From assembly GCA_041485845.1 (NCBI GenBank), contig JBGPKH010000131.1, forward strand, positions 1-16,879: a stretch of DNA of 16,879 nt, given 5' to 3'. The notes beneath the pieces were generated by a model that ran no database searches, was not told where the DNA came from, and saw nothing but the letters and a program-made list of their open reading frames with translations. This DNA comes from OMOG01 sp041485845 (GTDB lineage: Bacteria; Acidobacteriota; Terriglobia; Bryobacterales; Bryobacteraceae). Below are positions 6,869 through 14,489 of this stretch, one piece after another; position 1 is the stretch's first letter, and the number at the start of each line of letters is the position of its first letter. The position numbers and the translations under genes were made by a program.

Positions 6869-7277
6869 CCTGAGGGCGCCCGGCCGCCCTCTTGCTTCTG
6901 ATGATATCAGCCAGGGCCGCGATCTGGATCTCGACACCGCCGAATCGGACAGACTTCGCCCGCTTGCGCAGTCCTTCAAAGGAACGGACCCCGTCGATCA
7001 CCGACATGAAGTCGAGTTGCAACGCATCCGTGTCGCGAGAAATTCGAAACAGGCCGCTTGCCGGGTAGTACGGCTTCAGGAGCGTAGCGTCCAGATCTTT
7101 AGCGATCGCTTTCAGCTTCTTCAGATTCGCCGGAGTCTTCCGAAACAGAAAGTCGAGATCGATCGTAGTAACCGGCGCGCCTTGCAGAGCGGCGGCCGCG
7201 TTCCCGATCAGCACAGCTTCGAGGCCGTGGCGATCGAGCAGCGCCGCGATCCCAGCCAGTAACGGAGCCGCATCCAT
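6777..7277 (-). CDS. Minimal nucleotidyltransferase (MNT/DUF6036-like)
   Basis: 166 residues. The nucleotidyltransferase core is visible: [20 protein letters not shown] with D40 and D42 (the paired metal-binding Asp of the D-x-D motif), and the third Asp at ALQLDFMSV (D89). The remainder is helical and ends in a Lys/Glu-rich tail. Related proteins act as AbiEii- or MNT-type toxins or antitoxins that modify tRNA or partner proteins. ATG 7277 lies only 8 bases after the obg stop, and a purine-rich GGGA overlaps that stop, so it is probably translated from the rplU-rpmA-obg transcript. The exact subfamily is not certain. Confidence 0.72.
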   Translation of the reverse strand: MDAAPLLAGIAALLDRHGLEAVLIGNAAAALQGAPVTTIDLDFLFRKTPANLKKLKAIAKDLDATLLKPYYPASGLFRISRDTDALQLDFMSVIDGVRSFEGLRKRAKSVRFGGVEIQIAALADIIRSKRAAGRPQDVAVLGLLEKTLEEATRNQKGEAGSAKKRE

Positions 7278-7285
7278 AAGCGTCC

Positions 7286-8597
<1,312 letters not shown>

Positions 8598-8604
8598 ACG
8601 TCCC

Positions 8605-8898
8605 CTACACCTGAATATCGCCGACCTTCACGTCCGTGAAGGACTGGCGGTGCCCGATAGTTTTCTTGTACTGTTTCTTCCGCTTGAACTTGAAGACGAT
8701 GACCTTGTCGCCCCGCCCGTTGCCGACGATGGTGGCCTTCACCGTGCCGCCGGCGACCATGTCGCCGCCATCGGGGAAGGACGCCTTCACCGGCAATTCG
8801 ATTTCGGAGCCGACGTCGCCGGCCAGTTTTTCCACGCGGAGAACGTCGCCGGGAGCAACCCGGTATTGTTTTCCGCCGGTTTCAATGATCGCGTGCAT
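8605..8898 (-). CDS. rplU: 50S ribosomal protein L21 (bL21)
   Basis: 97 residues from ATG 8898: [20 protein letters not shown], then a beta-rich body and the basic RNA-binding stretch [20 protein letters not shown], ending [11 protein letters not shown]. The start is fixed by the conserved N-terminus and by GAGG seven bases upstream. bL21 binds 23S rRNA in early 50S assembly. First gene of the operon. A stem-loop sits about 45 bases upstream in its leader. Confidence 0.96.
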   Translation of the reverse strand: MHAIIETGGKQYRVAPGDVLRVEKLAGDVGSEIELPVKASFPDGGDMVAGGTVKATIVGNGRGDKVIVFKFKRKKQYKKTIGHRQSFTDVKVGDIQV

Positions 8899-8942
8899 GC
8901 AAACCTCGTTTGGGAGCCCGAACACACGGAGTGCGTCGGAAC

Positions 8943-8963
8943 CACTGGAGTAAAAATCCAGTG
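8943..8963 (-). promoter_or_regulatory. Stem-loop in the rplU leader
   Basis: On the minus strand CACTGGA and TCCAGTG form a perfect 7-bp stem around a 7-base U-rich loop, ending 44 bases before the rplU ATG. Ribosomal-protein operons often carry leader structures for autoregulation, and L21 leaders are known in some phyla. The 5' edge overlaps TACACT, a possible -10. It has no trailing T-run. The function is inferred from position only. Confidence 0.4.
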
Positions 8964-9028
8964 TACTACATCGGCGGGAGGCACGTCATTTGCAGTGACG
9001 GTGTCGCTCGCGGGACAATGATTCAGGA

Positions 9029-9288
9029 ATGCCCGAGGTTAGCCGGTTCTTCGGTATCGTTGTGCAAATGTATTACGCCGATCGCGAGCCGCCGCACTTT
9101 CATGTGCGTTATTCCGGTCAGAAGGCGTTCATCGCCATCGAAACGCCGGCCCTGCTGAGGGGGAGCCTCTCGCCTCGATTACTTGGATGGTGACAGAGTG
9201 GGCTGCCCTGCATCGCGCTGAGTTACTGGAGGATTGGGCCCTGGCGAGGGCCGAGGCGCCGCTGAATCCTATTGCGCCTCTGGAGTAA
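9029..9288 (+). pseudogene. DUF4160-family protein, one-base frameshift
   Basis: ATG 9029 opens MPEVSRFFGIVVQMYYADRE, then PPHFHVRYSGQKAFIAIETP and ..SLSPRLLGW, and hits TGA at 9191-9193. The adjacent frame resumes exactly with MVTEWAALHRAELLEDWALA and ends NPIAPLE at TAA 9286-9288. Joined, this is a full-length DUF4160 protein (FFGI.IxM, PHFH.RY, EWAALHRAELLxxW). One missing base at about 9187 explains the break. DUF4160 genes usually pair with DUF2442 genes, as here, in arrangements that look like toxin-antitoxin pairs. I know of no established biochemical activity. Either the gene is inactivated or the base is a sequencing error. Confidence 0.82.
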
Positions 9289-9292
9289 AGCA

Positions 9293-9574
9293 TTGTTGAA
9301 GGACATCGTCGCTGCCAAGGCACTGGGCGAGTATCGCCTCTTCCTCCGATTCGAGGACGGCGTTGAAGGTGTCGTCGATTTCGAACCACTGCTCAGCTTC
9401 CGGGGTGTCTTCGAGCCACTCAAAGACCCCGGCTTCTTCGCGCAAGTTCGGGTCGATCCGGAACTCGGGTCTGTGACATGGCCCAACGGAGCGGATCTGG
9501 ATCCGGACGTCCTCTATGGACGCCTCACCGGTACACCGGCCTTGCAGGACCTCGAAATTCGCGATACCGGCTGA
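9293..9574 (+). CDS. DUF2442-family protein
   Basis: 93 residues from TTG 9293 (a second TTG follows at 9296), with GGAG at 9282-9285 placed well for translation and overlapping the end of the DUF4160 frame. Sequence: ..LKDIVAAKALGEYRLFLRFE, DGVEGVVDFEPLLSFRGVFE, PLKDPGFFAQVRVDPELGSV, TWPNGADLDPDVLYGRL. The pattern LxLxFxDGxxGxVDF..PLxDPxFFxxVxVDxxxGTIxWPNGxDxxPDxLY is diagnostic for DUF2442. It is intact while its usual partner is frameshifted, the direction expected if this protein is the neutralising member of the pair. That inference is tentative. Confidence 0.82.
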   Translation: MLKDIVAAKALGEYRLFLRFEDGVEGVVDFEPLLSFRGVFEPLKDPGFFAQVRVDPELGSVTWPNGADLDPDVLYGRLTGTPALQDLEIRDTG

Positions 9575-9682
9575 CACTCGTGCGGTTCAATTAGACGGAA
9601 TGGGCGTCGAGCAACTCCGCCGTTCCCATCCGATGCCTGGCACTGCGCGTCCGTGCGCAAGGTGGTACCATCACCTGCGCTA

Positions 9683-11137
9683 ATGAGCATCCAATCGATC
9701 GCTCACTATCACATCTCAGCCAAGCTCGGCGAAGGCGGCATGGGCGTCGTCTACCGAGCCACCGACACCAAGCTGGGGCGCGAAGTAGCCATCAAGATCC
9801 TGCCCGACGCCCTCGCTCAAGATCCGGACCGGCTGGCCCGATTCGAACGCGAAGCCAAGGTCCTCGCGTCGCTCAACCACCCCCACATCGCGCAGATTTA
9901 CGGAGTGGAAGAACGCGCGCTGATCATGGAGCTGGCGCCGGGAGAGAGGCTCGCCGGACCTCTTCCGCTGGCGACCGCCCTGAACTATGCCAGGCAGATT
10001 GCAGAGGCGCTTGAAGCCGCGCACGAAAAAGGGATCGTCCATCGCGATCTGAAACCCGCGAACGTCATGGTCACGCCAGAGGGGGCCGTCAAGGTGCTCG
10101 GCTTCGGACTGGCCGCAGTCGCGCAGGGCCCGGCGCCTGAAGGCAGCGACCCTGCGAACTCACCCACGCTCACCATGCGTGCAACCCAGGCCGGAGTGAT
10201 CATGGGCACAGCGGCGTACATGAGCCCGGAGCAAACCAGCGGCAAGGCGGTCGACAAGCGCGCGGATATCTGGTCGTTTGGCGTGGTGCTGTGGGAGTTG
10301 CTGACCGGCTGCCGCCTGTTCGAAGGCGAGACCGTCTCGCACACGCTGGCCGACGTGCTGCGCGGCCCGATCGACTTCGACCAATTGCCGCGCGAGACGC
10401 CGGCGGCCATCCGAGGACTGCTGCGCCGCTGCCTGGAACGCAACGCGAAGAACCGGCTGCGCGACATCGGGGAAGCGAGGATCGCCATCGAGGCCGTACT
10501 CGCCGGTGAGACGCCGCTTCTCGAAGGCCCGCCGAAGCTCGGCGGCGCTCGCCACCTGTGGCTGGGCTGGGGTGTGGCGGCCGTAGCGACTGCGGGTTTA
10601 GCTACGGTTGCGTTCATGCACTTCCGCGAAAAGCCACCCGTTCCCGCGGCGCCGGTGCGCTTTCAGATCCCGGCGCCGGAAAACGCCACGTTGGCCCTCA
10701 GCCTGTCACCCGATGGCCGCAAGATGGCTTACGCCGCGAGAGACCGGCTGTGAGTTCATTTCCTGGAGACGGGAGAATCTCGCGATCTAACGGTCGGGGG
10801 TGGGGCACCCTTCTGGTCCCCGGACAGCCGCTTCATCGGATATCTATCCCAGGGAAAGCTCAAGAAGATCGAGGCGACTGGAGGTCCCCCACAGACTGTG
10901 GCGGACTTTACCGGCCTTTGGGGAAGTGGCGCCTGGAACCAGACCGACGTGATCGTCTTCGGCGACCGGCAGGTCGGCTTATTCCGTGTGCCTGGCTCGG
11001 GCGGTGTTCCAGTTCAAATCACTGCATTGGATCCCGCCCGCCACGAAAACTCCCATTTTTGTACCTCCTTCTTGCCGGATGGTCGGCATTTCGTTTACGT
11101 TCGTGCCTCGACTGACGAGGCGAAGAGCGCTGTTTAG
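9683..11137 (+). pseudogene. Ser/Thr protein kinase with beta-propeller, inactivated
   Basis: From ATG 9683: P-loop KLGEGGMGVVYRA (residues 14-26), AIK lysine (K38), helix-C Glu (E56), catalytic HRDLKPANV (120-128), SPEQ (181-184) and DIWSFG (195-200). The DFG motif reads GFG at residue 140 (GGC at 10100-10102, one transition from GAC), which removes the Mg-binding Asp. A membrane helix follows (WLGWGVAAVATAGLATVAFM, about 292-311), then the start of a WD40/TolB-like propeller (LSLSPDGRKMAYAARDRL). In-frame TGA at 10751-10753 interrupts it, most likely a former Trp codon. The same frame continues as VHFLETGESRDLTVGGGAPF, FWSPDSRFIGYLSQGKLKK to TAG 11135-11137, where the Phd-YoeB promoter begins. 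Both the kinase active site and the sensor domain are damaged. Confidence 0.88.
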
Positions 11138-11140
11138 GTT

Positions 11141-11169
11141 TTGTGCCCCGTACAGGAATCCTGTACAAT
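11141..11169 (+). promoter_or_regulatory. Promoter and operator of the Phd-YoeB module
   Basis: TTGTGC (11141-11146) and TACAAT (11164-11169) are separated by 17 bases, an excellent sigma-70 layout. The perfect palindrome GTACAGG-AAT-CCTGTAC (11150-11166) fills the spacer and overlaps the -10, exactly where the autorepressing antitoxin or its complex would bind. GAGG at 11177-11180 lies 6 bases before the ATG. Confidence 0.75.
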
Positions 11170-11186
11170 AACGAACGAGGTGGCCG

Positions 11187-11474
11187 ATGGCAACTGAAAC
11201 CACGTATACAAGCCTGCGTGAAAACTTGGCCAGCGTTCTGGATCAGGTTGTGGATCGACAGGAAACCGTGATCGTTCGGCGCAGAGGTTCGCGAGACGTT
11301 GCTCTCATTCCGGCCGCTGAACTCGCCGGGTTAATTGAGACCGCTCACCTGCTTCGGTCGCCGCGGAACGCACGGCGCCTGCTGGCGGCGCTGCACCGAG
11401 CCGAGCGGCGCCAGACGAAGCCCGCGAGTGTCGCCGCATTGCGGCGAGAGATCCTCGGTGAAACCGGACGTTAA
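11187..11474 (+). CDS. Phd/YefM-family antitoxin
   Basis: 95 residues. The N-terminal DNA-binding fold reads ATETTYTSLRENLASVLDQV, then DRQETVIVRRRGSRDVALIP and AAELAGLIETAHLL, the hallmark YefM pattern (xxYSxxRxxLxxxLDxVxxxxxxVxIxRxxxxxVVLxxxxxYxxLxET). The C-terminal tail (RSPRNARRLLAALHRAERRQ...) is the toxin-binding part. It should bind the palindrome just upstream with its toxin and repress the operon. The stop overlaps the YoeB start by 17 bases. A sound GAGG ribosome binding site supports ATG 11187. Confidence 0.9.
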   Translation: MATETTYTSLRENLASVLDQVVDRQETVIVRRRGSRDVALIPAAELAGLIETAHLLRSPRNARRLLAALHRAERRQTKPASVAALRREILGETGR

Positions 11475-11730
11475 GCGACTCGCCATCTTTCATTCCGAGT
11501 TCAGGGAGGATCTGCGGTATTGGGTCAAAACCGACCGGAGTACCGCAATCAAAGTACTGGATCTGATCGAAGCGGTATTGCGCGATCCGTTCCAAGGCCT
11601 CGGAAAGCCCGAGTCGCTCCGATATCTGTTGGCAGCTTGTTGGTCAAGGCGCATTACGCAGGAACACCGCTTGGTATACCGTGTCAGCAACCAGAGCATT
11701 GATTTTCTGCAGGCCCGCTACCACTATTGA
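11458..11730 (+). CDS. yoeB: YoeB/Txe-family toxin (ribosome-dependent mRNA endonuclease)
   Basis: 90 residues from GTG 11458. Sequence: FHSEFREDLRYWVKTDRSTA, IKVLDLIEAVLRDPFQGLGK, PESLRYLLAACWSRRITQEH, RLVYRVSNQSIDFLQARYHY. It matches YoeB (GKPExL, xxWSRRITxEHRLVYxV, ending RYHY). The residues aligned with the E. coli active site, Glu in KPE (E52), Arg in SRR (64-65) and the penultimate His of RYHY (H89), are all present. YoeB binds the ribosomal A site and cuts mRNA. It is coupled by overlap to the Phd antitoxin, which supports a functional pair. The only start giving the conserved N-terminus is GTG. Confidence 0.92.
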   Translation: MKPDVKRLAIFHSEFREDLRYWVKTDRSTAIKVLDLIEAVLRDPFQGLGKPESLRYLLAACWSRRITQEHRLVYRVSNQSIDFLQARYHY

Positions 11731-11747
11731 TGTCGCACCGGCATTTA

Positions 11748-11999
11748 GGATCTCCTGCAACTGCCGCGCGTGCGACTCCGCGTGGCCGGCGTACCCTTCG
11801 AGCAACTGCCGTAGCGTCTCGCGGCCCCGTTCGGTGTGGTTGCCGGCCCGCTCGATCAACTCGTAATTCTCGCCCCGAATCCGACGGAACGTTTCGAGCG
11901 AAGTCTTCGGCTTGCGCCGCGTACTCCAGGTTAGCCGTCCACTTATCCTGGTCGAACGCAATGAGCGCGGCATTGTCTTGCGCAACCACCCGCCGATTC
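11748..11999 (-). pseudogene. DinB-family fragment, 5'-truncated and frameshifted
   Basis: On the minus strand one frame gives RRVVAQDNAALIAFDQDKWT and ANLEYAAQA; the adjacent frame then gives KPKTSLETFRRIRGENYELI, ERAGNHTERGRETLRQLLEG and YAGHAESHARQLQEI. Together this is the C-terminal half of a DinB/YfiT-like four-helix protein (SLxxFRxLRxxN, HxExG..TLRxLLxxYAxHxxxHxxQ). The N-terminal half is missing; the fragment begins directly after the HigA-type gene stop codon. Its own stop is also gone, so the frame runs on antisense into yoeB. An internal loop of about nine residues before AGNHTERG also seems deleted. Non-functional. Confidence 0.7.
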
Positions 12000-12308
12000 T
12001 CAGGCCGCAATCTCTCGCAGGATTTCGGGATGTAGTTCTGCGACCCGGATCAATGTCTTTGCCGTTCCGCTCTGGACACGACGTCCCTGCTCCCATTGCT
12101 CCAGGGTCCGCTTCGAGACACCGAGAAGATCGGCGAACTGCGCCTGCGTCAGGGCGGAGTTCAGGCGGGCACGCACGATCGGCGAACGGGGCTCGACTGC
12201 AACCCGTTTGCCACCGCCGGCTTTGATTTCGCAGACGCCATCCAGGACCTCTTGCCAGATGTCGCGATCAGTCTCGAATCGGGCCCGCGCGCTGAGCTTT
12301 TTGGTCAT
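12000..12308 (-). CDS. HigA/NadS-type XRE-family antitoxin, without a visible toxin gene
   Basis: 102 residues. The C-terminal half is a classic helix-turn-helix: RARLNSALTQAQFADLLGVS, KRTLEQWEQGRRVQSGTAKT, LIRVAELHPEILREIAA, as in HigA/NadS regulators of HigBA-type TA modules. The N-terminus MTKKLSARARFETDRDIWQE is a short helical leader. HigB/RelE-type toxins normally lie immediately upstream on the same strand. The 140-base gap to the ParD gene (12309-12449) has no toxin-like frame, so this is an orphan or the toxin is deleted. Its stop abuts the DinB fragment. Confidence 0.78.
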   Translation of the reverse strand: MTKKLSARARFETDRDIWQEVLDGVCEIKAGGGKRVAVEPRSPIVRARLNSALTQAQFADLLGVSKRTLEQWEQGRRVQSGTAKTLIRVAELHPEILREIAA

Positions 12309-12430
12309 CTCTGAACGATTCCCATGCTACATCTCCGGCGGTCGGCTCTCAAACGGCCGTCCGCCAGCCGCCTCTCCGATTCACGCCAAGGATCGCGATG
12401 AATGCTCCGAGATGAGTCAAAAACTGTTAT

Positions 12431-12448
12431 TTCTTGATACATTAAGAA
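12431..12448. promoter_or_regulatory. Imperfect palindrome before parD (candidate operator)
   Basis: TTCTTGATACATTAAGAA pairs with its reverse complement at 14 of 18 positions and ends one base before the parD ATG. It is an AT-rich island containing TACATT, a possible -10. ParD antitoxins bind such sites to repress their own operon. Because it touches the start codon, no room remains for a Shine-Dalgarno sequence, which suggests a leaderless message. Confidence 0.5.
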
Positions 12449-12449
12449 C

Positions 12450-12782
12450 ATGGCCATAGGGACTCGCCAGCTCAACGTCTCGATCACCCCGCACTTTTCG
12501 AGGCTGATCCGCAGGAAGATCCAGAGCGGGCGCTACGCCAATGCCAGCGAAGTCGTTCGCGACGCGCTGCGGAAGCTGGAACAGGAGGATCTTCTGGCAG
12601 AGCAGTCCGTCATCTCCGATCCCGATGACGTCGTCGTGCAGGTCCGGAAAGGAATCGAATCCGTCGCCAAGGGCCGCCACATCGAACTGCGGGGGGAACG
12701 GGAACTGCGCGAGTTCTTCGCCGATATCATCGAACGGGGCAGCCGGCGGCTCGAGGCCAAGAGGAGTACCCGCCGCCGGTGA
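12450..12782 (+). CDS. ParD-family ribbon-helix-helix antitoxin
   Basis: 110 residues. The RHH DNA-binding part is at the N-terminus: RQLNVSITPHFSRLIRRKIQ, SGRYANASEVVRDALRKLEQ (the ParD hallmark SGRYxxASEVVRxALRxLE). The C-terminal part is longer than the usual 80-residue ParD and includes IESVAKGRHIELRGERELRE, FFADIIERGSRRLEAK, probably the ParE-wrapping region. The stop TGA overlaps the ParE GTG start, so the two are translationally coupled. Expected to repress its own promoter with ParE. Confidence 0.88.
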   Translation: MAIGTRQLNVSITPHFSRLIRRKIQSGRYANASEVVRDALRKLEQEDLLAEQSVISDPDDVVVQVRKGIESVAKGRHIELRGERELREFFADIIERGSRRLEAKRSTRRR

Positions 12783-13099
12783 AGCGCTATGTCGTGTCCA
12801 CGGATGCTCGTGCCGATCTGGACGAGATCTGGGACTACATCGCCGCCCGAAGCAGCGCCGAAACTGCGTCTACGTTCCTCTGGCGATTCCACGACACCTT
12901 TGCGTCTCTGGCTCAAAGCCCCTCGGCCGGTGTCGTCGTGCCGGGTTTCGGCGAAGATCCCGTCCGGAAGTTCCCGATGGGCAACTATCTGATCTACTAC
13001 CGTCCGATGCGGGGCAAGGTTATGATCTGGCGCGTGCTTCACGGCAAGCGCATCCAGTTACGCGTATTGCGAAGAGTAACGCCGCGAGGCCATAAATAG
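12779..13099 (+). CDS. ParE-family toxin (DNA gyrase inhibitor)
   Basis: 106 residues from GTG 12779, overlapping the ParD stop as GTGA. Sequence: YVVSTDARADLDEIWDYIAA, RSSAETASTFLWRFHDTFAS, LAQSPSAGVVVPGFGEDPVR, KFPMGNYLIYYRPMRGKVMI, WRVLHGKR. This is the RelE/ParE fold with the ParE-type signature: D-L-x-x-I-W-x-Y-I-A, a C-terminal R..P.G.YLIYYRP and VxRVLHGxR. ParE toxins block gyrase. The C-terminus looks complete, and ParD is directly upstream, so I judge it an intact module. Confidence 0.9.
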   Translation: MKRYVVSTDARADLDEIWDYIAARSSAETASTFLWRFHDTFASLAQSPSAGVVVPGFGEDPVRKFPMGNYLIYYRPMRGKVMIWRVLHGKRIQLRVLRRVTPRGHK

Positions 13100-13151
13100 G
13101 GCGCTCCACTCATGCCAACGAGCCCGGAATGCGCCGGATCCAGGCGATAAT

Positions 13152-13246
13152 TGATACGGCTCGCCGGAGGCTGGCCTGCTTCGGATTCTTTCTTTGCTTG
13201 TTCGCCAAGTGATACGCTGCTGGAGCAGGTCATCGGCAAACGGCAT
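13152..13246 (-). pseudogene. HEPN-like protein, N-terminal fragment with a one-base deletion
   Basis: ATG 13246 starts MPFADDLLQQ. After one missing base (about 13216) the adjacent frame reads YHLANKQRKNPKQASLRRAV followed by S. The joined text, MPFADDLLQQ-A-YHLANKQ... ASLRRAVS, is the N-terminus of a small HEPN-type family that normally continues TAYYALFHLL. The remainder is scrambled and the gene is lost. The start lies two bases after the stop of an upstream gene, which is also damaged. HEPN proteins are often RNases in TA modules, but nothing active remains here. Confidence 0.6.
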
Positions 13247-13248
13247 CG

Positions 13249-13549
13249 CTAAACCCAAGCCGGATCGTTGAATGTTTCCTGTTCAGACTGGCTCCGGAAA
13301 TCAAAATACGGAAACATTCCGGGTTCCGGCGGGTCGAGCTTGCCGGACATCCTCCCTGCGACTCGCGTCGCAACATCACGCAGATTCTTTTCGTTGCCGG
13401 CTTCATCGGAAAGAAGAACCCGGAAGAAGATGGCCCACTGGCCGCTCCAGTCTTGCGCGATCTCGTAACGGATATGACGGACGTGAGGCGAGAGTTCTCA
13501 CGACCTCCGCCACGGCTACATTGATCTGTGGTTGTTTCGTGGTGGCGAT
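13249..13549 (-). pseudogene. Conserved partner of the HEPN-like gene, frameshifted near its N-terminus
   Basis: On the minus strand one frame gives IATTKQPQINVAVAEVVR. After a shift at about 13498 the other frame gives LSPHVRHIRYEIAQDWSGQW, AIFFRVLLSDEAGNEKNLRD, VATRVAGRMSGKLDPPEPGM, FPYFDFRSQSEQETFNDPAW before TAG 13249-13251. I recognise this as the small protein encoded just before the HEPN-like gene in related genomes, with a conserved IRYExxxDWSGxWAIFFRVxLSDEA core and FRSxSEQ tail, but I know no function. No start codon serves the N-terminal frame. The stop is two bases before the HEPN-like start. Confidence 0.65.
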
Positions 13550-13651
13550 GGGAACGATCAGGCGACTGCCCAACTTGAGCATACCGCATGGAGTATTCCC
13601 GGTCAGGAGCCGGCCCCTTCCTCCGGCTTACTCCGGCACAAAGGCTCCCCG

Positions 13652-14482
13652 CTACACGTCACACAGGTCCACGGCTTCCGACAGCCCCTCCACCGGATCC
13701 CGCGTCGGAATAAACTCCTGCCCGACGTACCCCCGGTACCCGATCTCGACCAGCGTCCGCATCACCGACGGGTAGTGGATTTCCTGTTGCCCGCCCAGTT
13801 CGCCGCGCCCCGGAACTCCGGCGGTGTGAATATGCCCGATCAGGTCGTGGTACTGGCGCAAGCGCCGGATCACGTCGCCGTTCATGATCGCCACGTGGTA
13901 GATGTCGAACAGCAGCTTGACGCGCTCGGAGCCGGCCTGCCGCACGATGCCGGCGCAGTAGTCGATATCGTCGCCCTGGTAACCCGGGTGGCCCTTCATG
14001 GGGTGCGAATCGTCCCGCGTGTTGAGTTGCTCCAGGCACACGGTGACGCCCCGCGCCTCGCCGTGATTGGCCAGCTCGCGCAGCCCTCTCACCGTATTCG
14101 CCGCGCCTTCCGCCAGCGGGATCTCTCCGCTTTCCGGGTCGCCGGCATCCCGCCATTTGTAGCCCGTGAACGCGATGACGTTCGGTATGCCGGCATCCGC
14201 GCACTGGTCGATCATGGCCTTGGTCCGCGCGATCACCTCTTCGTGGTAGCGGCGGTTATTGAGGCCCTTCGCGAAGACCGGATCGGGCATGCCGTTGAGC
14301 GCGATGGCATTCTCCAGGCCGTACTGGCGCACCACCGGCCACCACTCGGGAGGCGCAAGCTCGACGCTTCGGCAGCCCAGCGAACGGGCCGTCTCGCAGA
14401 CCTTGTGGATGTCCCACTGCCAGTCCGTGGCGTTCAGGCACCAGTACGCCAGAGACTGTCGGATGCGGCCGTTTTTGACCAT
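13652..14482 (-). CDS. Hydroxypyruvate isomerase-like TIM-barrel protein
   Basis: 276 residues, a typical Hyi/xylose-isomerase-like AP-endonuclease-2 fold (usual about 260). Conserved positions are visible: TVCLEQLNT (E151), KLLFDIYHVAIM (D193, H196), IGHIHTAGVPGRGEL (H219), and YRGYVGQEFIPT (E256), the metal and acid/base residues of the family. N-terminal MVKNGRIRQSLAYWC and the C-terminus ..GLSEAVDLCDV are complete. Such proteins interconvert hydroxypyruvate and tartronate semialdehyde or epimerise related sugars, but the true substrate cannot be assigned. Its ATG lies 7 bases downstream of the MBL-fold gene, so the two form an operon. Confidence 0.85.
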   Translation of the reverse strand: MVKNGRIRQSLAYWCLNATDWQWDIHKVCETARSLGCRSVELAPPEWWPVVRQYGLENAIALNGMPDPVFAKGLNNRRYHEEVIARTKAMIDQCADAGIPNVIAFTGYKWRDAGDPESGEIPLAEGAANTVRGLRELANHGEARGVTVCLEQLNTRDDSHPMKGHPGYQGDDIDYCAGIVRQAGSERVKLLFDIYHVAIMNGDVIRRLRQYHDLIGHIHTAGVPGRGELGGQQEIHYPSVMRTLVEIGYRGYVGQEFIPTRDPVEGLSEAVDLCDV

Positions 14483-14489
14483 TCGCCCG

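Noticed and set aside
5350..6873. Open frame of 507 codons on the plus strand opposite rhamnulokinase
   Set aside because: Antisense shadow of rhaB with Arg/Pro/His-rich text and no motif.
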